Source: Phycisphaeraceae bacterium
GTDB lineage: Bacteria; Planctomycetota; Phycisphaerae; Phycisphaerales; UBA1924
Length of the DNA stretch: 64,000 nucleotides
Direction of reading: 5' to 3'
Assembly: GCA_019636495.1 (NCBI GenBank)
Contig: JAHBXL010000016.1
Span: 60,031 to 124,030 of the forward strand
The notes under the pieces are model-generated. The model worked only from the letters and a program-made list of their open reading frames with translations, was not told the DNA's origin and ran no database searches. A program made the position numbers and the translations under genes. Numbering within the stretch: the first letter of the stretch is position 1; every line of letters begins with the position of its first letter. Shown piece after piece: positions 44,336 to 52,721 of the stretch.

Positions 44336-44599
44336 ATGGCCATTCGGATCAAATCCCGTGCGGGTGAGTCGGCCGAGCAGATGCTCCGCCGCTTCAAGAA
44401 ACTGTGTGAGAAGGAAGGGCTGACCAAGGACATCAAGCGCAAGGAGTTCTACGAAAAGCCCTCGGAGCGGGCTCGTCGTGATGCGCGCAAGTCGGTCGCC
44501 CGTCGAATGCGCGAGGCCGGGATCCCGCTCAAGGGCCGACGCATGGGCCCCAGCGCGGACAAGGACAAGGACAAGAAGCCGTCCGGGCCGCGCTTCTAA
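44336..44599 (+). CDS. rpsU: 30S ribosomal protein S21
   Basis: Small basic ribosomal protein near the anti-Shine-Dalgarno region of 16S rRNA. The 87 residues start M-A-I-R-I-K-S-R-A-G-E-S and continue A-E-Q-M-L-R-R-F-K-K-L-C-E-K-E-G, the S21 hallmark, then I-K-R-K-E-F-Y-E-K-P-S-E-R. The tail is longer and Lys/Asp-rich (D-K-D-K-D-K-K-P-S-G). No ribosome site stands before the ATG (context T-T-T-G-A-A-T-G-G-C). The 278-bp region upstream holds no gene and must contain its promoter. Confidence 0.92.
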   Translation: MAIRIKSRAGESAEQMLRRFKKLCEKEGLTKDIKRKEFYEKPSERARRDARKSVARRMREAGIPLKGRRMGPSADKDKDKKPSGPRF

Positions 44600-44773
44600 C
44601 CCGCTGTACGCGGCGATCTGTGAGCACCCCATCGCGCCGGGGCTGCCCCACCCGTGCGCTGTCGTTGCGGGAACGCCGCACGGCATTCCGGGCCAACGAC
44701 GATTTTTGCCGATCCGGCCCCGCGGCCGATCAACCAACAGAACATCTTCGCAAGACTCTTCGGAGACTCAGCC

Positions 44774-47392
44774 TTGTCAGGGAACCAGCAGTCGTGGGCT
44801 TCGGCCCTGGGCGGATGGTGGAAGACCTGTTTCGCGGCATTGCTGGGGGCCGTATTGGTGTTCGGTCCGGGTGCGCCCCCCGCGCTGGCGGGCGAGGGCG
44901 GCGGGCACAAGCCCGGCGGTGAAGTGAACATCGTGATGCCTGATCTCACCAACGGCGCCAACGTCGGCGCCGGGATCGCGCCGGTGCGCGCCGAGTTCAT
45001 CGGCGGGTACAGCGGACACACGCTGCTGCTGGCGGGCATTGTCGTGTGTGTGCTGGGCCTGGCCTTCGGCCTGTGGATCTACATGCAACTCAAGGCGATG
45101 CCCGTGCATCGCTCGATGCTCGAGGTCAGCGAACTGATCTACGAGACCTGCAAGACCTACCTGCTGCGGCAGGGCCGGTTCCTGCTTGTGCTGTGGGCGT
45201 TCGTCGCCGCGGCGATGACGGGGTACTTCCTGCTGCTGGTGGGCGTGTCGCTGAGCGAGATGGGCGTGATCCTGCTGTTCAGCCTGATCGGGATCGCGGG
45301 TTCGTACGGCGTGGCGTGGTTCGGGATTCGCGTGAACACGTTCGCGAACAGCCGAGCGGCGTTCGCGGCGCTGCGGGGCAAGCCCTGGCCGTGCTACGAC
45401 ATCCCGCTCAAGGCCGGCATGAGCATCGGCCTGGCGCTGATCAGCGTCGAACTGCTGATCATGCTGGTGATCCTGCTGTTCCTGCCGAGCAACCTCGCGG
45501 GCAAGTGCTTCATCGGGTTTGCGATCGGCGAATCTCTGGGCGCGGCGGCGCTGCGCATCGCGGGCGGCATCTTCACGAAGATCGCGGACATCGGGTCGGA
45601 CCTGATGAAGATCGTCTTCAAGATCAAGGAGGACGACGCGCGGAACCCCGGCGTGATCGCCGACTGCGTGGGCGACAACGCGGGCGACTCGGTCGGCCCT
45701 TCGGCCGATGGCTTTGAGACCTATGGCGTGACGGGCGTCGCGCTGATCGTGTTCATCATGCTCGCGATCCTCCCGCAGGCGTACTTGCCGGCGGGCGTGA
45801 ACATGGGCGGCGCGACGGCGGACCAGATCGCGGCGGCCTCGGCCGCGGCGGGCACCGTGCAGGTGCAGTTGCTGGTGTGGATCTTCATGATGCGCATCAT
45901 CATGGTGGTGGCGTCGGCGGGGGCCTACTTCGTGAACCACACCATGGCCAAGGCCCGGTACCAGAACGCGCCGCGCATGAACTTCGAGGCCCCGCTGACG
46001 ACGCTGGTGTTCATCACCTCGGCGGTGTCGATCGTGCTGACGTACGTCGCCAGTTACCTGCTGATCCCGGAGATCAACGGCGACAAGTCGTTGTGGTGGA
46101 AACTCTCGACGATCATCACCTGCGGGACGCTGGCCGGGGCCCTGATCCCCGAGATGGTGAAGGTGTTCACGAGCACACACAGCCGGCACGTGCGCGAAGT
46201 GGTGACGAGTTCGGAGCAGGGCGGGGCATCGCTGAACATTCTGTCGGGCTTCGTGGCGGGGAACTTCTCGGCGTACTGGCTGGGCATCGCGATCATGCTG
46301 CTGATGGGCGTGGCGTACTTCATATCGACGATGGGCCTGGGCACGTTGATGGTCGCGCCGGCCGTGTTCGCCTTCGGCCTGGTGGCGTTCGGGTTCCTGG
46401 GCATGGGCCCGGTGACGATCGCGGTCGACAGTTATGGCCCGGTGACGGACAACGCGCAGTCGGTTTTCGAACTCTCGACCATCGAGAGCCAGCCGGGGAT
46501 CGAGGGCGAGATCCGCCAGCAGTACGGCTTCACGCCGGACTTTGCCCACGGCAAGCAGTTCCTCGAGGAGAACGACGGCGCGGGCAATACCTTCAAGGCG
46601 ACGGCCAAGCCGGTGCTGATCGGCACGGCGGTGGTCGGCGCGACGACGATGATCTTCGCACTGATCATCGGTCTGACGCACGGCCTGGAGCAGAACCTCG
46701 ACAAACTGGGCCTGATGCACCCGCCGTTCCTGCTGGGGCTGATCGCCGGCGGTGCGGTGATCTACTGGTTCACGGGCGCATCGACGCAGGCGGTGTCGAC
46801 GGGGGCGTACCGCGCGGTCGAGTTCATCAAACAGAACATCCGGCTCGATGGGGCCGCCAAGGCCAGCGTCGAGGACTCGCGCCGCGTCGTGGACATCTGC
46901 ACGCGGTACGCGCAGGCGGGCATGTTCAACATCTTCCTGGGGGTCTTCTTCTCAACGCTGGCGTTCGCGTTCTACGACTCGTACTTCTTCATCGGGTTCC
47001 TCGTCGCGACCGCGCTGTTCGGCCTGTTCCAGGCGATCTTCATGGCCAATGCGGGCGGCGCGTGGGACAACGCCAAGAAGATTGTCGAGACCGAACTCAA
47101 GGCCAAGGGCACCGACCTGCACGCCGCGACCGTCGTTGGCGACACCGTGGGCGACCCGTTCAAGGACACGAGTTCTGTCGCGCTGAACCCGGTGATCAAG
47201 TTCTCGACGCTGTTCGGCCTTCTGGCGGTCGAACTGGCGATCAGCATCAAGGCGATGGAGGACGTTTTTGGCCTGGATGGCGTCACATTTGCGCACGTGC
47301 TGGCCGTGACGTTCTTCCTGGTGTCGCTGTTCTTCGTGTGGCGGTCGTTCTACGGCATGCAGATCGGGCACGCCCCGGCGCGCCGGAACTGA
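44774..47392 (+). CDS. hppA: Membrane-bound ion-translocating pyrophosphatase, divergent K+-independent-type
   Basis: Hydrolyses PPi while pumping H+ (or Na+). I choose a TTG start (M-S-G-N-Q-Q-S-W): GGAG lies 8 bp upstream and a signal-like segment follows (A-L-L-G-A-V-L-V-F-G-P-G-A-P-P-A-L-A); a GTG at 44654 is the alternative. The chain has about 15-16 helices. The substrate site reads E-D-D-A-R-N-P-G-V-I-A-D-C-V-G-D-N-A-G-D-S-V (each Asp conserved), and near the end M-A-N-A-G-G-A-W-D-N-A-K-K and V-G-D-T-V-G-D-P-F-K-D-T. The A/K selector position is Lys (G-N-T-F-K-A), as in K+-independent enzymes, but D-S-V-G-P-S-A-D-G-F-E-T differs from the usual D-V-A-G-M-G-A-D, so it belongs to the divergent clade. 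A second pyrophosphatase gene follows. Confidence 0.9.
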   Translation: MSGNQQSWASALGGWWKTCFAALLGAVLVFGPGAPPALAGEGGGHKPGGEVNIVMPDLTNGANVGAGIAPVRAEFIGGYSGHTLLLAGIVVCVLGLAFGLWIYMQLKAMPVHRSMLEVSELIYETCKTYLLRQGRFLLVLWAFVAAAMTGYFLLLVGVSLSEMGVILLFSLIGIAGSYGVAWFGIRVNTFANSRAAFAALRGKPWPCYDIPLKAGMSIGLALISVELLIMLVILLFLPSNLAGKCFIGFAIGESLGAAALRIAGGIFTKIADIGSDLMKIVFKIKEDDARNPGVIADCVGDNAGDSVGPSADGFETYGVTGVALIVFIMLAILPQAYLPAGVNMGGATADQIAAASAAAGTVQVQLLVWIFMMRIIMVVASAGAYFVNHTMAKARYQNAPRMNFEAPLTTLVFITSAVSIVLTYVASYLLIPEINGDKSLWWKLSTIITCGTLAGALIPEMVKVFTSTHSRHVREVVTSSEQGGASLNILSGFVAGNFSAYWLGIAIMLLMGVAYFISTMGLGTLMVAPAVFAFGLVAFGFLGMGPVTIAVDSYGPVTDNAQSVFELSTIESQPGIEGEIRQQYGFTPDFAHGKQFLEENDGAGNTFKATAKPVLIGTAVVGATTMIFALIIGLTHGLEQNLDKLGLMHPPFLLGLIAGGAVIYWFTGASTQAVSTGAYRAVEFIKQNIRLDGAAKASVEDSRRVVDICTRYAQAGMFNIFLGVFFSTLAFAFYDSYFFIGFLVATALFGLFQAIFMANAGGAWDNAKKIVETELKAKGTDLHAATVVGDTVGDPFKDTSSVALNPVIKFSTLFGLLAVELAISIKAMEDVFGLDGVTFAHVLAVTFFLVSLFFVWRSFYGMQIGHAPARRN

Positions 47393-47425
47393 GCCGCGCC
47401 GTTGGTGTGACGGCTTTGTCTCCCT

Positions 47426-47460
47426 GGGGCCCCGGTTTTCGCCGGGGTCCCTCTGCTTTT
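47426..47460 (+). terminator. Hairpin between the two pyrophosphatase genes
   Basis: GGGGCCCCGG (47426-47435), loop TTTTCG, CCGGGGTCCC (47442-47451), with one G-T pair, then TCTGCTTTT. A likely intrinsic terminator, so the two genes are probably transcribed separately. A TACACT (47474-47479) then precedes the second gene. Confidence 0.65.
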
Positions 47461-47506
47461 GGGCGTGCGGTGGGATACACTGTGCCCCCCAACGGGAGGT
47501 TAAGAC

Positions 47507-50314
47507 ATGGTGCAACAGTCGCTGGTCCTCGCCCAGACGATCATGGGCGTTCCCGCTCCGTACTTCCTCGCTCCCGCGGGCTCCATCGCCGCGCTGCTGA
47601 TGGCGATGGCGTTCGCCCGCAGCGTCAACAGCCGGTCCGAAGGCGACGCGGAGCAGATCCGCATCGCGCGGGCTGTCCGCGAGGGCGCGATGGCCTACCT
47701 CAAGCGGCAGTACACGGTCGTGGCGGGCGTGTTCATCGCGCTCATCGCGGTCCTGTTTGTCCTGAGCATGGGTCTGAACCTGCAGCCGGTGATGTCGATG
47801 ATCGGCGTGCCGGTGGCGGGCATTCTCTCGGGCCTGTGCGGCTGGTTCGGCATGCGGATGGCGACCTCGGCCTCGGCCCGCACCGCCGCGGCGGCGCGGC
47901 AGTCGCTCAACGACGGCCTGACGGTCGCGTTCCGTGCCGGCGCGGTGATGGGCCTGACGGTGGTCGGCCTGGCGCTGGCGGATGTGAGTTTCTGGTTCTT
48001 CGTGCTGACGCGGTTCGGCGAGCAGTGGGGGATCACCCATGGAACGGGCGCACAGCGGATGGTGGAACTGAGCACGATCGTGCTGAGTTTCGCGATGGGT
48101 GCGAGCACGCAGGCGCTGTTTGCGCGTGTGGGCGGCGGCATCTACACCAAGGCGGCGGACGTCGGCGCGGACCTGGTCGGCAAGGTCGAGGCGGGCATTC
48201 CCGAGGACGACCCGCGCAACCCGGCGACCATCGCGGACAACGTTGGCGACAACGTCGGCGACGTGGCGGGCATGGGCGCGGACCTGTACGAGAGTTACTA
48301 CGGGTCGATCCTGTCGGCGATCGCGCTGGGCGCGGCCGCGGCGATCGGCATGACCGCGCTCGATTCGGCCGAGCAGGGCGAGACGGCGATGAAACTCGCC
48401 GTCGCCCCGCTGGCGCTGGCCGGGCTGGGCATCGTGTGCTCGATCCTGGGCATTTTCGTGGTTCGGGCGCAGGAGGGCGCGACATTCGCCCAACTGCTGG
48501 CATCGCTCGGCCGCGGCGTGTGGTTCGCCAGCGGCCTGATCGCGCTGGGCTCGTTGGGTCTGCTGTACATGCTCTTCAACGGATCGACGGAGGTGAGTTG
48601 GGTGGGGCTGTGGGGGTCGATCGTCGCGGGCCTGCTCTCGGGCCTGCTCATCGCCAAGGGCACGGAGTACTACACCAGTTATGAGCACCCCCCGACCCGC
48701 CGCATCGCGCTGCAGGCGCTGACCGGCCCGGCGACGGTGATCATCGCCGGCATCGCCGAGGGCATGAAGAGCACGTGGACCGCGCTGCTGACGATCGTGA
48801 TCGGCATTCTCGCGGCGTACATCCTCGCGGGCGGCGGCGCGAACTTCCTGATGGGTCTTTACGGCGTCTCGATTGCCGCGGTCGGCATGCTGAGCACGCT
48901 GGGCATCACGCTGGCGACCGATGCGTACGGCCCCATCGCGGACAACGCGGGCGGCAACGCGGAGATGTCGGGGCAGCCGCCGCATGTGCGAGAGCGGACG
49001 GACATGCTCGATTCGCTGGGCAACACGACCGCCGCGACCGGCAAGGGCTTTGCGATCGGCTCGGCGGCGCTCACCGCGCTGGCGCTGTTCGCGGCGTACA
49101 TCGGGGTGGTGCAGACGCAGTTGACCACGCAGGCGCGCACCTTCATGTCCTCGCACTCGTACTCGACGGCCGAACCCAAGCCGGTGGGCCCGCACGCGGT
49201 GTACATGGGCCACGGGCTGTTCGCATCGGTCGTGCCGGGCCTCGGTGTGCGCGGCGGCGATCACGTTGATGCGCTGATGCTCGCCGATCGCGGGCAGTTG
49301 CCCAGCGATGGCGCGTTCCAGGACGTGGTGCGCAAGGGCCACGTGTTCATCCTCGGCATCGAGCCGACGGGCGAGCGTGTCAATCGCGACCCGAACGATC
49401 CTTTCCTGCTCACCTCGGAGCGGCACCTGACGGTGTCGACGATCATCCCGCACGGCTCGCACGACCACGCGGTGACGCTGGACGTGCTGGCGACATCGCG
49501 CGGGACGATCGCGGATGTGCTGGCGTATTACCAGGTGACGCTGACGAACCCGCGAGTTCTGGGCGGGCTGTTCCTGGGCACGCTGCTCACGTTCGTGTTC
49601 TGCGCGATGACGATGAGCGCGGTCGGCCGCGCGGCGTACAGCATGATGGGCGAGTGCCGACGGCAGTTCGCGCTCATCCGCGAGGCGCTGCGCGCCAAGG
49701 GCATGACCGAGGAGCAGATCGCCGACCCGCAGTCGTGGCCGAAGCGCATCGACATCGGCGGGAAGGAATACCCCGACTACGCAACGTGCGTGGCGATCTC
49801 GACCGCCGGCGCTCAGCGCGAGATGGTGTTGCCGGCGCTCATGGCGATCTCCGCCCCGATCGCCATCGGCATGATGCTGAGCGTGCCGGGCGTCGTCGGC
49901 CTGCTGGCCGGCGGGCTGACCAGCGGCTTTGCCGTCGGCATCTTCATGGCCAATGCGGGCGGCGCGTGGGACAACGCCAAGAAACTCATCGAGTCCTACG
50001 GGCGCATCACGGCCGAGAAGTTCCTGAACGACCCCGCGACCGCCGACAAGGTGCCGGTCGAACTGCACGAGACGCTGCGCTCCCGCGCGCAGGAAATGGT
50101 GCGCACCGGGCGCGGCAACAGTTACATCTACGGCAAGGGGTCCGACGATCACAAGGCCACCGTCGTCGGCGACACCGTGGGCGACCCGTTCAAGGACACC
50201 TCGGGTCCTTCGCTCAACATCCTGATCAAACTCATCTCCATCGTGAGCGTGGTCTTCGCCGGTCTGACGGTGAAGTACGGCGCGGTGATCGGCACGCTCC
50301 TCGGGCTGGACTGA
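47507..50314 (+). CDS. hppA: Membrane-bound ion-translocating pyrophosphatase, K+-dependent-type, with large loop insertion
   Basis: A 935-aa PPi-driven pump with canonical motifs: D-V-G-A-D-L-V-G-K-V-E, E-D-D-P-R-N-P-A-T-I-A-D-N-V-G-D-N-V-G-D-V (part by part), D-N-A-G-G-N-A-E-M and V-G-D-T-V-G-D-P-F-K-D-T. The selector position reads G-N-T-T-A-A-T-G-K-G-F-A-I-G, Ala, as in K+-dependent (H+ or Na+) enzymes. Around residues 540-675 there is an insertion of roughly 130 residues between two helices, rich in His, Asp and Gly, absent from normal family members. GGGAGG precedes the ATG. Whether it pumps Na+ or H+ cannot be read safely. It differs clearly from the upstream enzyme. Confidence 0.9.
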   Translation: MVQQSLVLAQTIMGVPAPYFLAPAGSIAALLMAMAFARSVNSRSEGDAEQIRIARAVREGAMAYLKRQYTVVAGVFIALIAVLFVLSMGLNLQPVMSMIGVPVAGILSGLCGWFGMRMATSASARTAAAARQSLNDGLTVAFRAGAVMGLTVVGLALADVSFWFFVLTRFGEQWGITHGTGAQRMVELSTIVLSFAMGASTQALFARVGGGIYTKAADVGADLVGKVEAGIPEDDPRNPATIADNVGDNVGDVAGMGADLYESYYGSILSAIALGAAAAIGMTALDSAEQGETAMKLAVAPLALAGLGIVCSILGIFVVRAQEGATFAQLLASLGRGVWFASGLIALGSLGLLYMLFNGSTEVSWVGLWGSIVAGLLSGLLIAKGTEYYTSYEHPPTRRIALQALTGPATVIIAGIAEGMKSTWTALLTIVIGILAAYILAGGGANFLMGLYGVSIAAVGMLSTLGITLATDAYGPIADNAGGNAEMSGQPPHVRERTDMLDSLGNTTAATGKGFAIGSAALTALALFAAYIGVVQTQLTTQARTFMSSHSYSTAEPKPVGPHAVYMGHGLFASVVPGLGVRGGDHVDALMLADRGQLPSDGAFQDVVRKGHVFILGIEPTGERVNRDPNDPFLLTSERHLTVSTIIPHGSHDHAVTLDVLATSRGTIADVLAYYQVTLTNPRVLGGLFLGTLLTFVFCAMTMSAVGRAAYSMMGECRRQFALIREALRAKGMTEEQIADPQSWPKRIDIGGKEYPDYATCVAISTAGAQREMVLPALMAISAPIAIGMMLSVPGVVGLLAGGLTSGFAVGIFMANAGGAWDNAKKLIESYGRITAEKFLNDPATADKVPVELHETLRSRAQEMVRTGRGNSYIYGKGSDDHKATVVGDTVGDPFKDTSGPSLNILIKLISIVSVVFAGLTVKYGAVIGTLLGLD

Positions 50315-50335
50315 GCAGGCTCGGGCGCGGCGGCC

Positions 50336-51136
50336 TCAGCCCGTGCGCATGAGTTCGACGATGCGCGGCAGGGCGTCGCCCGCCTTGGCGCGGATCGACC
50401 AGTCCATGCGCGGGCTGATCGGCGTCGGATCGGGATTGATCTCGACCGTCCGCGCCCCGTTGGCCGCGGCCTGAAGAACGAACGCCGCGGCGGGGTAGAC
50501 CATGCTGCTGGTGCCGATCGACATGAAGACGTCGCACGATTCCGCGGCGTCGGAGGCGGCGCGCAGCGCGCAGTCGGGCAGAGCCTCGCCGAACCAGACG
50601 ACATCGGGCCGGAGCAGTGCGCGCGGGTCACGGCAGCAGGGGGCTCGCGGCGGAAACTCAGTCATGGGCTCCGGCGCGGGCTCGGTTTCCTCGCCGCAGC
50701 GGGTGCAACGCCACACGATGATCGTCCCGTGCAACTCGACGACGTTGCGGCTCCCCGCACGCTGGTGCAGCCGGTCCACGTTCTGAGTCAGCAGTGTGTA
50801 CGAGCCGTCGGATTGAACGAGCCCGCGCTCCAGTTCCGCCAGCGCAAGATGCCCGGCATTGGGCTCCGCCGCGAGGCACCCGATTCGCCGCCAGTCATAC
50901 CAGCGTGTCACCAGGTCCGGGTTGGCGGCAAAGGCCTCGGGGGTGGCGAGGGTCTGCGGGTCAAACTCCTTCCAGAGCGCCTGCATGTCGGGCGGGAGGT
51001 CGGGCGCCGCCGCGCTGCGGAAGGTGCGCAGGCCCGACTCGGCGCTGATGCCCGCGCCGGTGAGGACGGCGATGCGCCGAGCAGCGCGCAGGGCGTTCGC
51101 GGCGGCCTGAACGGCATGGTGCATGGCGTTCAGCAT
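50336..51136 (-). CDS. cobB: Sirtuin-type NAD-dependent protein deacylase (class III, YxxR type)
   Basis: Removes acyl groups from lysines using NAD. The 266-aa protein has L-T-G-A-G-I-S-A-E-S-G-L-R-T-F-R (about 24-39), T-Q-N-V-D-R-L-H-Q-R-A-G, the catalytic His in V-E-L-H-G-T-I and P-D-V-V-W-F-G-E-A-L-P. W-Y-D-W-R-R carries the Y-x-x-R pair that favours succinyl- and malonyl-lysine. The zinc site is odd: the first pair is C-T-R-C, but the second is an adjacent C-C (A-P-C-C-R-D-P) instead of C-x-x-C. The start may be the M-L-N-A ATG or one 12 bp later. A terminator-like hairpin lies just upstream, belonging to the next gene. Confidence 0.9.
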   Translation of the reverse strand: MLNAMHHAVQAAANALRAARRIAVLTGAGISAESGLRTFRSAAAPDLPPDMQALWKEFDPQTLATPEAFAANPDLVTRWYDWRRIGCLAAEPNAGHLALAELERGLVQSDGSYTLLTQNVDRLHQRAGSRNVVELHGTIIVWRCTRCGEETEPAPEPMTEFPPRAPCCRDPRALLRPDVVWFGEALPDCALRAASDAAESCDVFMSIGTSSMVYPAAAFVLQAAANGARTVEINPDPTPISPRMDWSIRAKAGDALPRIVELMRTG

Positions 51137-51175
51137 AGGGGACGACCGACGGTCCTCAGGTGCGCGCAGAAAACA

Positions 51176-51201
51176 GGCCCCTCGCTTCGCGGCGCGGGGC
51201 C
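51176..51201 (-). terminator. Terminator of the haloperoxidase-like gene
   Basis: Read on the minus strand, a GGCCCCGCGC / GCGAGGGGCC stem (51201-51192 with 51185-51176, one mismatch) is followed by TGTTTTC. It lies 38 bp past the stop of the minus-strand gene at 51240. Confidence 0.6.
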
Positions 51202-51239
51202 CGGAAAGGAGAACACTGTACTGTGCGAAGCCGAAACGG

Positions 51240-52535
51240 TCAGCGTCGGCGGCGCGCGATGCCCAGCACGCCCAACACGATCAGCGTCGCCGTGCCGGGA
51301 GCGGGGATCGGCCGGAAGTGGTTGAAGTAGACCCACTCGGCGATCTGCTCGCCGGTCCATTGCCCGGCGGTGTTGTCAAAGTCGAAGTGGATCCCGCCGT
51401 AGATGCGCGACAGGCCGGCCTCGTTGGCCGCGGCATCGAGGCTGGTCAGGTGGCGCATCTCGCCGAAGTCGCCGGCGAACATGATGTTGATGGCGTCGGA
51501 GCCGAAGAACGCGGCGAGCAGGTCGGCCGCGGTGCGCGAGAACGTCGAGTGCCCGGAGGTGTAGGCCGGGAATGGCGGCGTGGGCGTGAGCAGCGGGAGC
51601 CAGCCGGCATCCTGCACGGTGTCCGGGTTGCCGTCGATGTTGGCCTCGCGGATGGCATGGATCGGCCGCCACAGGTCGTACTCATACTTCGCGTCCCAGG
51701 AGGCGATGCCCGCATCGGCCAGGCCGACATTGAGCATCGCGAAGAGCCGGGCATTCTCGCTCAGCGAGTTGCCGGTCGCCATGGTCTGGGCGATGCGGTT
51801 CCACGCGCCGGGGGGCGTGATGGTGCCGCCGCCGAACGCCCACGCCCGCGCGATACTGGTCTGGTCGGCCGTGCGGGTCGCACTGTTGAGCGCGCCGATG
51901 GCCTGCACCTCGGCGACGCTCGCGGCGTACTGCGCGCTGTTGAGCGCGGGCGGCGCGGGCGGGCGGAACTGCGAGCCGCTCTGGATGCCAAAGGGCTGAA
52001 CTCCGCCCCAGTGGGGGAGCAGCGCGGCGCCGGGGTTGTCCGGTCCGATGCGCCAGTGGCCCGCGGCGGGGTTTGGCGTGTACATGATCGTGTTGCCCGA
52101 GCCGTCGCCGGCGCGATATGCCAGAACAGCCGCGGCGACGCCGTCGCCTTGTGCAACGCCCGCGAACTTGGCCGGGGAATCGGGGATCGAGGCCAGATGC
52201 ACATCGCGCGCGGCGTCGAGCAGTGCGGCCTGCGTCGGGTACAGCGCGCTCAGCACGGTGTGGGCCGCGCAGACCGCAGCGGCCTCGCGCGAGGCGCCGG
52301 GGGCCGGCGTGAAGTTCGAGAGGTAGGGTGTGTGCGTTCCATCAATGGAGTTCACGGCGTCGTAGATCGCCGTGTGCACCATCGCCAGGTTCCGCGCTGC
52401 GCGCGGCGGCGGGGTCGGGACGTTCACGATGGACTGGAGCGCGATCTGATTCCATTCGGTGACGATGTCACCGTTCGCCATGCCCGCGGCCAGACCGATC
52501 GCCGCGGCGGCAGTAATGCCACAATGCCAACGCAT
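51240..52535 (-). CDS. Secreted vanadium-haloperoxidase / PAP2-superfamily enzyme with PEP-CTERM-like tail
   Basis: A 431-aa exported enzyme. The ATG giving M-R-W-H-C-G-I-T-A-A-A-A-I follows CGGAGG and gives a signal peptide cut near M-A-N-G. The vanadate/phosphate-binding triad is present: Y-D-L-W-R-P-I-H-A-I-R, Y-T-S-G-H-S-T-F-S-R, and R-I-Y-G-G-I-H-F-D-F-D. These match the chloroperoxidase-like vanadium haloperoxidase class of the PAP2 superfamily. The C-terminus P-A-P-G-T-A-T-L-I-V-L-G-V-L-G-I-A-R-R-R-R is an exosortase-type sorting signal. Halogenation or phosphatase activity cannot be separated by sequence. A palindrome lies inside its promoter. Confidence 0.85.
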   Translation of the reverse strand: MRWHCGITAAAAIGLAAGMANGDIVTEWNQIALQSIVNVPTPPPRAARNLAMVHTAIYDAVNSIDGTHTPYLSNFTPAPGASREAAAVCAAHTVLSALYPTQAALLDAARDVHLASIPDSPAKFAGVAQGDGVAAAVLAYRAGDGSGNTIMYTPNPAAGHWRIGPDNPGAALLPHWGGVQPFGIQSGSQFRPPAPPALNSAQYAASVAEVQAIGALNSATRTADQTSIARAWAFGGGTITPPGAWNRIAQTMATGNSLSENARLFAMLNVGLADAGIASWDAKYEYDLWRPIHAIREANIDGNPDTVQDAGWLPLLTPTPPFPAYTSGHSTFSRTAADLLAAFFGSDAINIMFAGDFGEMRHLTSLDAAANEAGLSRIYGGIHFDFDNTAGQWTGEQIAEWVYFNHFRPIPAPGTATLIVLGVLGIARRRR

Positions 52536-52601
52536 GTTGGAGCCTCCGAGAGAGAGCCAGGATGTACACACCGGCGCGAGAGAGTGCCGGACAAGCCGCA
52601 G

Positions 52602-52630
52602 AATAACCCCTATTTAGGGGGCACTCAATG
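52602..52630 (-). promoter_or_regulatory. Promoter with an embedded palindromic operator for the haloperoxidase-like gene
   Basis: On the minus strand: TTGAGT (52630-52625), a 17-bp spacer, TATTCT (52607-52602). Both boxes match 4 of 6 to the sigma-70 consensus at ideal spacing, giving a leader of about 60 nt. The spacer contains CCCCTA-AA-TAGGGG (52622-52609), a 6-2-6 palindrome. A protein bound there would block polymerase directly. Confidence 0.55.
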
Positions 52631-52721
52631 GTCTTTCGAGACTTTTGGCCGTTATCGGATCTTGGGCACTGCACTGCGCGCACGTAAGTCTTTGTGCATC
52701 AGTATCTTGTGACGCCTGGCT

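Noticed and set aside
46952..50152. A 1,066-codon minus-strand frame opposite the second pyrophosphatase
   Set aside because: Composition (Arg/His/Asp/Gln) is typical of an antisense shadow of a GC-rich gene; the plus-strand gene has full conserved motifs.
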